Part shown: piece by piece, positions 17,396 through 25,424 of the stretch
How positions within the stretch are numbered: the stretch's first letter is position 1
Layout: the number at the start of each line of letters is the position of its first letter
DNA from: Pseudalkalibacillus sp. SCS-8
GTDB taxonomy: Bacteria; Bacillota; Bacilli; Bacillales; Fictibacillaceae
DNA: 64,000 nucleotides
Assembly: GCF_040126055.1 (NCBI RefSeq)
Contig: NZ_CP143541.1
Span: 868,001-932,000, forward strand
Reading direction: 5' to 3'
Position numbers and translations under genes: made by a program
The notes under the pieces: model-generated
Seen by the model: only the letters and a program-made list of their open reading frames with translations
Told to the model about the DNA's origin: nothing
Databases searched by the model: none

Positions 17396-18139
17396 ATGCG
17401 CGAAGTGGATGAAGAGTTGGAAGTCACAGAACATCTAGAAGAATTAAGAAAAAGAATCATCTGGACATTGGTTGTGTTCATCCTGTTCCTGGTCGGATCC
17501 TTCGTTTTTGTTGAGGAGATTTATGAATGGCTGATTCGGGACCTTGACCAAAAGCTTGTCATTCTTGGACCTTCAGATATCCTGTGGGTTTATGTCATGA
17601 TCTCGGGGATCTGTGCAATTGCCATGACCATACCTTTTGCCGCTTTTCAAATCTATCGTTACATTAAACCAGCACTGAACTTGAAAGAACGGAAGGCAAC
17701 GCTCTCCTATATTCCAGTATTATTCCTATTATTCTTGGTCGGCATATCATTCGGTTATTTCATTGTCTTCCCGATGGTCCTTTCCTTTATGGAAGGTCTA
17801 TCAGCTAATCATTTCCAAGAAATGTACACAACAGAGAAGTATTTCAGATTCATGATGCAGATGACCCTTCCTTTCGGGTTGTTGTTTGAATTACCAGTAG
17901 TCATCCTATTCTTGACGACCATCGGCTTATTGAACCCTACGCATCTGATCAAAGCAAGGAAGGTTTCTTACTTCGTTCTCGTTGTAGTCGCGGTTTCGGT
18001 TACACCGCCAGATTTCATTTCTGACTTCCTTGTAACGATACCGTTGCTGTTGTTGTATGAGATCAGTATATCTCTATCTAAAATGGTCTATAAGAAAAAA
18101 CAGAAGAAAGAAAGACCGGACCTGAAAAGTGTCAGTTGA
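17396..18139 (+). CDS. tatC: Twin-arginine translocase subunit TatC
   Basis: 248 residues with six membrane helices. The N-terminal TEHLEELRKRIIW contains the conserved HLxELRxR signal-recognition motif, and FGLLFELPVVILFL the conserved Glu region. TatC binds the twin-arginine signal and nucleates the translocase. The ATG at 17396 is preferred over a GTG at 17387 because AAGGCGG is 8 bases before it. With tatA it forms a complete two-component translocase, most likely serving the phosphatase just upstream. Confidence 0.95.
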   Translation: MREVDEELEVTEHLEELRKRIIWTLVVFILFLVGSFVFVEEIYEWLIRDLDQKLVILGPSDILWVYVMISGICAIAMTIPFAAFQIYRYIKPALNLKERKATLSYIPVLFLLFLVGISFGYFIVFPMVLSFMEGLSANHFQEMYTTEKYFRFMMQMTLPFGLLFELPVVILFLTTIGLLNPTHLIKARKVSYFVLVVVAVSVTPPDFISDFLVTIPLLLLYEISISLSKMVYKKKQKKERPDLKSVS

Positions 18140-18158
18140 TGGGAAATAAGCATTCCTA

Positions 18159-18188
18159 TTGCCCAATCAAGCTATTTAGCGATATACT
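18159..18188 (+). promoter_or_regulatory. Sigma-A-like promoter of the FMN riboswitch
   Basis: TTGCCC and TATACT are separated by 18 bases, placing transcription start about 20 bases before the riboswitch. Confidence 0.6.
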
Positions 18189-18216
18189 GTATATGTAAAA
18201 ACAACAACATAAACAC

Positions 18217-18360
18217 CATCTTCGGGGCAGGGTGAAATTCCCGACCGGCGGTAGATGAAGTCCCCCTTCATGAGCCCGCGAGCTTTGTTCTTCGTTCGAA
18301 GAGCTTTGCTGATCTGGTTTAAAGCCAGAGCCGACAGTATAGTCTGGATGGGAGAAGATG
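18217..18360 (+). ncRNA. FMN riboswitch (RFN element)
   Basis: The closing stem CATCTTC/GAAGATG and the conserved blocks GGGGCAGGGTGAAATTCCC, GACCGGCGGT, AGCCCGCGAG and CCGACAGT are all present in order. FMN binding favours the terminator at 18445 and shuts off the riboflavin transporter that follows. Confidence 0.97.
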
Positions 18361-18444
18361 TTTGCACGGTTTCTTTTGTCATATACAACAAAGAGGCTTG
18401 ATTTCTAATGGTCTAAAAAACCTGTCATAGAATGCGCAAATACT

Positions 18445-18476
18445 CCCTAAAGCTGCGAATAGCTTTAGGGTTTTTT
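18445..18476 (+). terminator. Riboswitch-controlled terminator
   Basis: Perfect 10-bp stem CCCTAAAGCT/AGCTTTAGGG, 6-base loop and six T. It lies between the aptamer and ribU. Confidence 0.95.
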
Positions 18477-18562
18477 GTGTAAAGGACTGGGTCTGTATAT
18501 GATTCTCGAGAGGTGCAATGCATTGGAAGCAAGATGGCGTTTAGGAAAAGGAGAGGTTTCCT

Positions 18563-19144
18563 ATGCAACAAAAGGGGAAATTGTATCGCATGATTGCTGT
18601 CTCACTTATGAGCAGCATCGCGTATGTACTGATGCTCCTGGATTTTCCGTTTCCAGGACTGCCGCCATTTCTTAAAATCGATTTAAGTGATGTTCCGGCA
18701 TTATTAAGCGGAATCGTATTCGGTCCCGTGGCAGGGATCACGGTAGAAGCGATTAAAAATCTTCTACACTACGGTGTGCAAGGAAGCATGACAGGCGTTC
18801 CAGTAGGCCAGTTCGCCAACTTCCTAGCGGGCAGCTTTTTCATCGTACCAGCATCCATCTTATTCCGAAAATATCGTAGTAAAAAAGGAATGACGTTTGG
18901 ATTGTTGACAGGTACGTTAACGATGACATTGATGATGGCGCTGTTGAATTATGTGCTTATCCTGCCAGCGTATACATGGTTCCTTAACTATGATCCGATG
19001 ACGTCAGATATGATGACAAACCTCATCCTGACAGGTATCACGCCGTTCAATCTAATCAAGAGTACGATTGTCGCTTCTTTATTTATCGTAATCTACTACA
19101 AGTTGGCTCCATATCTGAAACGTATGGAACAGCTCGCTTCATAA
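18563..19144 (+). CDS. ribU: Riboflavin ECF transporter substrate-binding subunit RibU (FmnP)
   Basis: 193 residues with six membrane helices. The segments FPFPGLPPFLKIDLSDVPALL and FGPVAGITVEAIKNLLHY are typical of RibU S-components, which bind riboflavin and work with the shared EcfAA'T energy module. No ecf genes lie here, which is normal for group II ECF transporters. AAGGAGAGG sits before the ATG. Control by the FMN riboswitch upstream confirms the substrate. Confidence 0.95.
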   Translation: MQQKGKLYRMIAVSLMSSIAYVLMLLDFPFPGLPPFLKIDLSDVPALLSGIVFGPVAGITVEAIKNLLHYGVQGSMTGVPVGQFANFLAGSFFIVPASILFRKYRSKKGMTFGLLTGTLTMTLMMALLNYVLILPAYTWFLNYDPMTSDMMTNLILTGITPFNLIKSTIVASLFIVIYYKLAPYLKRMEQLAS

Positions 19145-19153
19145 ACGAAAGCA

Positions 19154-19190
19154 AGAGGCAGATCTGAAACCAGGTCTGCCTCTTTTTTTA
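19154..19190 (+). terminator. Terminator of ribU
   Basis: AGAGGCAGATCTG/CAGGTCTGCCTCT stem followed by a run of T. Confidence 0.92.
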
Positions 19191-19352
19191 TGATCTGTTA
19201 GACATATTGTTTAGGTTACATTTTGTTAAAGAAGCTTAAGCGTAATTAAATTCCTCGTAAATTGTCTAAAGATGAGCGAGAAACACTTCTTTTTACGTTC
19301 CTTTTATATTATGTTGATAGGCGATGACAACAATGAAGGAGGCACGAACATC

Positions 19353-20270
19353 ATGCGCTTATATGCTATGCTCCTATCAGCCATAATACTCATCGCCATG
19401 GCTTCGAGCGGATTTGCAACAGCTGAAAAAGAAGGACTGTCCAGTGAGGTCAAAAAGCTTTCCCGGAATACAGAATGGAATAAAGTTGAACAACTAGACT
19501 TGGATTTCAATATCCATCATCCGCAAGGAATGACAAAAATTGATGATCGCTATTACATATCATCGGTCGAAATCATTGAAAAACCGGAAAAATATGATGA
19601 GCCGAAGAATGGATATGACCGTACGGCTGGTAAAGGTGTCGGACATTTATACATCGTGGATCAAAATGGGCAATTGATAAAGGATATTAAACTTGGTGAA
19701 GGTGACATGTATCATCCAGGCGGAATCGACTTCGATGGAGAAAACATATGGGTACCAGTAGCCGAGTATCGCCCTGATAGTAAATCGATCATGTATAAAG
19801 TGGATGCTGAAACACACAACGTTACAAAAGTATTTGAAGTGGACGATCATATTGGAGGTGTCGTGAGTGATGAAAAGACTCATGAGCTTCAAGGCGTTAG
19901 CTGGGGATCGAGAAAATTTTACGAATGGAATGAGAAAGGAAAACAGAAATCGGTCGAATTCAATTCCAGTCATTTCATCGATTATCAAGATTGTGAAGGG
20001 GTAGATGAAGGGAACATGATCTGCACCGGTCTAGCGGGCTTGTCAACGGAAGATGGCGGTACGTATGAGCTTGGAGGCCTGGCCTTATTAGACAAGAAAA
20101 CAAAAGAGATCCATCATGAAATTCCGATTCCAGTCTTTTCCCCTCAACATCATACAATTACTCGTAACCCTGTCTTTCTGGAAACGGACGAGGACGGGAT
20201 TAAACTTTATGCTGTCCCGGATGATGATCATGCGTCTCTCTTGATCTATGAGACAAATAATGAAGGATAG
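19353..20270 (+). CDS. Secreted beta-propeller-like protein (DUF6454 type)
   Basis: 305 residues. A signal peptide (about residues 1-24, MRLYAMLLSAIILIAMASSG then ATAEK) directs export. The mature part shows repeated strand-rich segments such as HPQGMTKIDDRYYISSVE and HPGGIDFDGENIWVPVAEY, as in propeller proteins, and resembles the family called DUF6454; that name is from memory and not verified. The start at 19353 is chosen because GAAGGAGG lies before it; 27 upstream in-frame codons would spoil the signal peptide. Single gene between terminators. No activity can be named. Confidence 0.75.
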   Translation: MRLYAMLLSAIILIAMASSGFATAEKEGLSSEVKKLSRNTEWNKVEQLDLDFNIHHPQGMTKIDDRYYISSVEIIEKPEKYDEPKNGYDRTAGKGVGHLYIVDQNGQLIKDIKLGEGDMYHPGGIDFDGENIWVPVAEYRPDSKSIMYKVDAETHNVTKVFEVDDHIGGVVSDEKTHELQGVSWGSRKFYEWNEKGKQKSVEFNSSHFIDYQDCEGVDEGNMICTGLAGLSTEDGGTYELGGLALLDKKTKEIHHEIPIPVFSPQHHTITRNPVFLETDEDGIKLYAVPDDDHASLLIYETNNEG

Positions 20271-20307
20271 AAAGATGAATTTGTCCTTACACATAATGAA
20301 ATAGACC

Positions 20308-20360
20308 AAAGAAGGGCTGACCTGAAGGACGATATAACGTCCTCAAGAGTCAGCCTCTTC
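20308..20360. terminator. Bidirectional terminator
   Basis: GAAGGGCTGAC pairs with GTCAGCCTCTTC, and an inner stem AGGACG/CGTCCT strengthens it. It separates convergent genes. Confidence 0.8.
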
Positions 20361-20362
20361 CT

Positions 20363-22564
20363 TTAATAACTCGGTATTTTTTGATGTTCAACGTGCGTGG
20401 TGGAAAGAGGGAGGACGATGCAGATGGTGGTGCCCTTCAGATATTCCGATTCGATGGAGAGCCTTCCGCCATGTTCACGTATGATTTTACGGCTCATCAT
20501 CAGTCCTAGACCGATCCCTTTTTCTTTCGTGGAATAAAAAGGTTCACCGATGTACTTCAACCTCTCCTTTTCAATGCCTATACCAGAATCGCTGAAATAG
20601 AGGTCTACATAATTCTCTCTTCTCTTTACGGTTATGGCTAATGTACCGCCTTTATCCATCGCTTCCATCGCATTTTTCATAATATTGATGAATACCCGCT
20701 TCAAAGCGCTCTTTTGCCCATTGACGACAATATCTTCATTACTTATGTCGTCCACATATATATGGATTCCTTTGAGGAAAGCCGTACCCTCGAATAACCG
20801 GACACAACTCTCGACAATCTCCTTTAACTCTGTATTTTCCACATTCACAACATGAGGCTTCGCGAGATCCATAAATTCATCGGCTATCCGTTCGATTCCA
20901 TCCAATTCTTTTCGGATGATCTCAAGATAATTTTGATGCAACGGGTCTCGGAGCTCGTCACCAATCATATGAATGAACCCTTTCACACTCGTAAGTGGAT
21001 TCCGAAGCTCATGAGCAATGCCAGCAGCGAGCTGACCGACAGTCGACATTTTTTCGTGCTGCATGGATACATGTTCATCTTCGAGTCTTTTTGTGATATC
21101 GCGTGCTATGAGTAGGATCATATCTTCTGAATGGGAGTTATAATCATTGGCTGCCAAAGGTGTCAGTACTGTGTCGAAGGTAAATCGATGTTCACCAACT
21201 TCAAGTGTGATGGTACTTTGTTCCGGCTCTTTTTTGGAGAAGACGGAATGGATGATTTCATATAGATGATTGAAATCTTCTGCGACTACATACTGCGCCA
21301 TGAATTCGTATATGTTTGTAAGTGGTTTATGATCCAACCATGTCTGAAGGGAGGGCGAAACGAAATCGACATCCCCAAAAGGATTGAACATGACAACGAG
21401 ATCCGACGTTTTCTCCAGTATAAGTCGGTACTTCTTTTCGCTTTCCTGTAAGGCTTCTTCTGCCCGTTTTCTGTGTGTTATATCCCTGCCGACAACGACA
21501 AACTTTTCAAATTGTGATTGTCCCTCCAATAGTGGAGATGCAATCCATTCAATCCAAATGTAGCCTTTGCTGGCATGCTTGTATCTGATTTCGGCTTTGG
21601 CAGACCGACCTGCATAGACGAGTTTCTTGATCTGTTCGAATACATGTCTCCGATCATTGGGATGGATGTACCGGAAGACTTTCCGATTTAGATAAGACTC
21701 AGCGGAGTACCCTGTTATTTCAACATGGGACGGTGAGGCATATACCACCTTTCCGGAGAAGTCTGAGATGGCGACAAGGTCTTTCATGTTCTCTGTAATC
21801 AGCTGGAGTGAATTTCTTTGTTCAAGATATTTTGTATGAAAGAGTGTTTGTTTAGAAATATCAATGTATAACCTTGCTACTGCAGTGCGCTCTCTCAGGT
21901 GATTGTAGATGTTCATGTAACAGATGGACACGTCTTTGACCGAACCATCCTTATGAACACGTTTCGTATTCGGAATGATATACACTTCTTTTTTCTGTAA
22001 TTGGCGAACGATCTCCTCATGCTCTTTTTCAAATCCACAAGGGAAGAGTGAGATACCTTTTCCGATGATTTCATAGTCTTTCCACCCGAACATCTCAGTG
22101 AATGACGGATTGATTTTAAAGACTTCGCCATCAATACTTTGGATGAGCATGGCGTTTGGTGAAGACATGAAAATGGATTCCACCATCCGATCATCCGTCA
22201 TATTCTTGACGGCTGTATAAGGGGTGTCAAGAATAAGTCCACAATATTGGACGCCACTTGGAGAAGAGATGGGAACAAATTTAACAAACTCGAACACTGT
22301 ATTTGAATCGGATATGGAAATATGCTCAAGGGAATGATGATCCTGCGTAACAATCGCTTTTTTGCATGTTTGGACAATCTGATCAGGATTCAAAAACACT
22401 TCCTCAATCGGCTTACCGATACAATCTTTTTCCAGATGCAAGGCTTCCCTTGCGGCTTGATTGACATAGTTGATATGACCGTGATCAGGATGATCGTTTG
22501 AAAACACAAACAACACATAGGGTTCCGGATAACTATCCAATAGTGCATGCTCAAATGGCTTCAA
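20363..22564 (-). CDS. Multi-PAS soluble sensor histidine kinase
   Basis: 733 residues, no membrane helix. About four PAS regions (residues ~8-110, 125-240, 250-370, 375-495) precede the dimerisation/phosphotransfer helix with HELRNPLTSVKGF (predicted phospho-His518) and a GHKL ATPase with N-box NIMKNAMEA and G-box GIGLGLMMS. The layout is that of the B. subtilis phosphorelay kinases KinA/KinE, which feed Spo0F, and no response regulator gene is adjacent. This makes a sporulation kinase the best guess, though other orphan kinases look alike. TTG start with GAGGGC upstream. Confidence 0.85.
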   Translation of the reverse strand: MKPFEHALLDSYPEPYVLFVFSNDHPDHGHINYVNQAAREALHLEKDCIGKPIEEVFLNPDQIVQTCKKAIVTQDHHSLEHISISDSNTVFEFVKFVPISSPSGVQYCGLILDTPYTAVKNMTDDRMVESIFMSSPNAMLIQSIDGEVFKINPSFTEMFGWKDYEIIGKGISLFPCGFEKEHEEIVRQLQKKEVYIIPNTKRVHKDGSVKDVSICYMNIYNHLRERTAVARLYIDISKQTLFHTKYLEQRNSLQLITENMKDLVAISDFSGKVVYASPSHVEITGYSAESYLNRKVFRYIHPNDRRHVFEQIKKLVYAGRSAKAEIRYKHASKGYIWIEWIASPLLEGQSQFEKFVVVGRDITHRKRAEEALQESEKKYRLILEKTSDLVVMFNPFGDVDFVSPSLQTWLDHKPLTNIYEFMAQYVVAEDFNHLYEIIHSVFSKKEPEQSTITLEVGEHRFTFDTVLTPLAANDYNSHSEDMILLIARDITKRLEDEHVSMQHEKMSTVGQLAAGIAHELRNPLTSVKGFIHMIGDELRDPLHQNYLEIIRKELDGIERIADEFMDLAKPHVVNVENTELKEIVESCVRLFEGTAFLKGIHIYVDDISNEDIVVNGQKSALKRVFINIMKNAMEAMDKGGTLAITVKRRENYVDLYFSDSGIGIEKERLKYIGEPFYSTKEKGIGLGLMMSRKIIREHGGRLSIESEYLKGTTICIVLPLSTTHVEHQKIPSY

Positions 22565-22670
22565 AGAAATTGCCCTCGCTTCCTCCGTGCATGATTCTCT
22601 GTTGTTATCAATTCTTCCTTAAGAAGAAACATTCCTTCTTTTAATAGGGGTGCATTTATGTTAATTGTCA

Positions 22671-22702
22671 TAAAAAAAGAGCAGCCGAATTGGCAGCTCT
22701 TC
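22671..22702 (-). terminator. Terminator of the ytvI-like gene
   Basis: AGAGCTGCC/GGCTGCTCT stem on the minus strand followed by seven T. Confidence 0.9.
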
Positions 22703-23734
22703 TTAAAAATCAATTTTTACATTCAAGAAGCCAGCTTTTACAAGTGACTTGATGATAATGACGAGGGCAGGACCGATGATCAATCCGACGACTCCTAATG
22801 TCGCAAATCCGATATACAAACTCGCTAGGGCGGCTAAAGCACTGATGCCGAGACTTGAGCCGAGGATTTTTGGTTCAATGATCCTTCTGAAAATCGTAAT
22901 AAGGAAGAACAAGACGAGTAACCCGACCGCTAGTCTCTGATCTCCTGCATAAAAGTTGTAAAGGGCCCATGGTACAAGGAATGAGCCTGTACCAAGAATA
23001 GGTAGAATATCGACAATGACGATCAGCAACGAAAAGATGAGGGCGTATTTGACATCAAGGATAAGTAACCCAATCCAGGCAATGATGAACGTCAGAAAGC
23101 TTAGAATCAATTGAGCACGTAGAAATCCGACAAACGCAAATGAAAGCTGCTGAAGGACAAGCTGTACTTTTTCCTTTGCTTTTTCTGAAAACAGATTCAA
23201 AAATCCACTATGAAGTCTCGGTAGATCAAGACTAAATAGGAAAAGGCTGACGAGGTAGATCAATAATTGGATGAGCAGAATCGGTACAGCAGTCACAAAT
23301 CCGACAAGGCCGTTTGCGATGCCTGATAAGAAATCAAGTGAAAACTTTCGAAGATCCTCAAGTGCTTCCTGTATTGTAGAGAGGTACTCAGGAGGGACCT
23401 CTTGATAATATTCTTCGATTTGTATGACGAACTCTTCCACGCGTTCAAACGTATATTGGGCATATTCCGGCAGTTGTTCTGTAAATTCAATTGCCTGTAC
23501 GACTAATGAGGTGACAGCCCAATAGCAACCGATAAGCAGCATCGCCAAGAAGAGGGTGAATGCAATCGTCACACTCCAGATCCGTTTAATGGAGAACGTA
23601 CGATTCAACATTTTGACGAATGGTTCAAGCAGAACCGCAGTTAATAATGCTAATACCAACGGAATGCTATACGGGATGAGAAAGATGATGATGCCAATGA
23701 GTAATACGAACGGTATGTACTTCTTTAATTCCAA
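22703..23734 (-). CDS. AI-2E family permease, YtvI-like sporulation membrane protein
   Basis: 343 residues with about eight helices: a hydrophobic N-terminal hairpin, a long amphipathic coiled segment (residues ~90-140) and the conserved C-terminal block IFSLLIVIVDILPILGTGSF with RRIIEPKILGSSLG and GVVGLIIGPAL. This is the AI-2E/YtvI superfamily; Bacillus YtvI is classed as a sporulation integral membrane protein. The transported compound is unknown. The short 5' gap holds a small hairpin (GATAGAAAC/GTTTCTGTC, 23752-23775). Confidence 0.85.
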   Translation of the reverse strand: MELKKYIPFVLLIGIIIFLIPYSIPLVLALLTAVLLEPFVKMLNRTFSIKRIWSVTIAFTLFLAMLLIGCYWAVTSLVVQAIEFTEQLPEYAQYTFERVEEFVIQIEEYYQEVPPEYLSTIQEALEDLRKFSLDFLSGIANGLVGFVTAVPILLIQLLIYLVSLFLFSLDLPRLHSGFLNLFSEKAKEKVQLVLQQLSFAFVGFLRAQLILSFLTFIIAWIGLLILDVKYALIFSLLIVIVDILPILGTGSFLVPWALYNFYAGDQRLAVGLLVLFFLITIFRRIIEPKILGSSLGISALAALASLYIGFATLGVVGLIIGPALVIIIKSLVKAGFLNVKIDF

Positions 23735-24089
23735 CTTCGAGTCTCCTCCGTGATAGAAACGTCTCAGTTTCTGTCAAAATCTAAATTATCCTCATTATAC
23801 CTTTTCTACGTAAAAAGAGCATCTTTTCTGACAGGTTTGCACTCGAAATATTTTATTCTTATAGAAAAATGATTGATGAATGAAGCTTGAAGAATTCACT
23901 TTATGGCGTTTTCAACCTTGGGCTTTATAGTAATATAGTTACGAAGTGGTGATTCACATCGTCAGAAAATGATAACAAAGAACTGTTTCATTAAAACTAT
24001 TTATGAAAATATAGAAGATTTTTGTAAAAATGTAGACGAAATTCATCTGAAAATCTGTTATTCTACTAGTATAGCAAGAAGGGGGGAGA
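23735..24089. other. A+T-rich intergenic gap of 355 bases
   Basis: Apart from the hairpin at 23752-23775 I see no gene or repeat. It must hold the divergent promoters of the ytvI-like gene and the small gene at 24090. Confidence 0.4.
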
Positions 24090-24374
24090 ATGTTGAACAT
24101 TGGGTTCGATCGTTTTGCCGAAATAGACCAAAATATATTCGAAAGCCAAAACAAAACCTATATTCAATCATTCGAAGATTTGTGTACGTGTGTTAATGAT
24201 GGTAAGACCGTATATTTTACGACAGATGACATATACGGAACGATTGAAATGAATGAAGAGGCAAAGTTCTTGATAACTGTTGCTTCAGAAAAAGAAGTTG
24301 ACCGTATCGAAGGCACAAAACTTAAACTTCAAAATGTGTATTTCTATTTGAAGAAAGGGATGTTTCTCGTTTAA
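24090..24374 (+). CDS. Small protein of unknown function
   Basis: 94 residues, acidic, beginning MLNIGFDRFAEIDQN. AAGGGGGGAGA directly before the ATG is a strong ribosome binding site. The C-terminal half is beta-rich (GKTVYFTTDDIYGTIEMN, then two more strands), suggesting a small beta-barrel or sandwich domain. No signal peptide and no recognised family. The gene is single and closed by a terminator. Confidence 0.7.
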   Translation: MLNIGFDRFAEIDQNIFESQNKTYIQSFEDLCTCVNDGKTVYFTTDDIYGTIEMNEEAKFLITVASEKEVDRIEGTKLKLQNVYFYLKKGMFLV

Positions 24375-24406
24375 GTCAACCAGAAATCAAATTGCTTACA
24401 AAGAAA

Positions 24407-24440
24407 GAGGCTGCCCAGATAAGGGGAAGGCCTCCTTTTT
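24407..24440. terminator. Bidirectional terminator
   Basis: GAGGCTGCCC pairs with GGGGAAGGCCTC, followed by TTTTT; the reverse direction ends in CTTTCTTT. Confidence 0.75.
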
Positions 24441-24461
24441 ACATATAAATGGGTTATGACT

Positions 24462-25223
24462 TTACCAATTCAGGTCTTTTTCATACCCTAACTCGATCAA
24501 CAAATCACCAGCTACTGCTTTGAACCGCTCTTTCACTTCCTCATCAAATTCCTGTCTCCAGTTACCTGATTGTCCTTTTCGATAAGTAGGGGATTTTTCA
24601 GGATTGACATTCCTTTTCATCATCCTTACTAAATCATCCTGCTTCCCAGGGTCCTGTTCAATTCCCGTAAATGACAGGATTCTTTTCAAAACCTCTGTTT
24701 GAGATTCAGGAGAACCGACAAGGTCTTCGTAACGGACAGGGAGGACGTTCTCTTCATTAAACCAACCTGTGAACTTTCGATACCATGTGCCGATATCGGG
24801 ACGCCTGACCGGATAATGGTCAATTCCGTTAATGATTTCTAAACACCTTGCTTTTACGTCCATTCCTCTTTCCATAAAATAGCGGCGATAAGGATGGTCA
24901 GGAAATTTCATGAAAAAGTAAGCGTAAGAAACGACGATATCCCTCGGGTCCCTATATTGGAATACTTGCTTCAATTTCAGAAGTTGAAAGAGGGTTTTAT
25001 ATTCAGGATTATAAAAAATGTGTCCATTGGCAAATTCATTCGTTTTCATCGAGGAAAGCTTGTTCATATGGTCGGTCACTTGATTGGGGTGGCCTGGAAA
25101 AATGAAAGCATGGTGAGTTAGTGCAGGTACACCTTGGAGCAAGGGCTTCATCAAATGCGTACCGCTTTTGGGGATCGAGTTGACAAAAAACGGTGGAATT
25201 GTTGTATGGGATTGGCTTGACAT
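24462..25223 (-). CDS. Sulfotransferase-domain protein
   Basis: 253 residues. The PAPS-binding 5'-phosphosulfate loop PKSGTHLM (residues 18-25) and the 3'-phosphate motif YRDPRDIVVSYAYFF (around residue 90) are intact, and RKGQSGNWRQEF near the C terminus matches the conserved RKGxxGxWK block of cytosolic sulfotransferases. The enzyme should move sulfate from PAPS to a hydroxyl or amine of an unknown acceptor. Such enzymes are uncommon in Bacillaceae. AAAGGAT before the ATG. It stands alone with no glycan or lipid genes next to it. Confidence 0.9.
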   Translation of the reverse strand: MSSQSHTTIPPFFVNSIPKSGTHLMKPLLQGVPALTHHAFIFPGHPNQVTDHMNKLSSMKTNEFANGHIFYNPEYKTLFQLLKLKQVFQYRDPRDIVVSYAYFFMKFPDHPYRRYFMERGMDVKARCLEIINGIDHYPVRRPDIGTWYRKFTGWFNEENVLPVRYEDLVGSPESQTEVLKRILSFTGIEQDPGKQDDLVRMMKRNVNPEKSPTYRKGQSGNWRQEFDEEVKERFKAVAGDLLIELGYEKDLNW

Positions 25224-25424
25224 CGTTCTATCCTTTCTCCTTGTTATTCATTCCTTTATTTACATACTATTCCGAATGCTGGATGTGGTTTGGACAACCA
25301 TGTAGTAGGAAACGCCTATCTTTACAAAGACTTCATCTAATCCTGTTGAAGCGTTTACAAGTTTCTGTTTTTAATAGAAAAGTAAGCTTTTCCACAAAAA
25401 CATTGAAAAAGGAGCATCAAGAGG

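Noticed and set aside
18176..18391. 71-codon minus-strand frame over the FMN riboswitch
   Set aside because: The region is a fully conserved RFN element on the plus strand.
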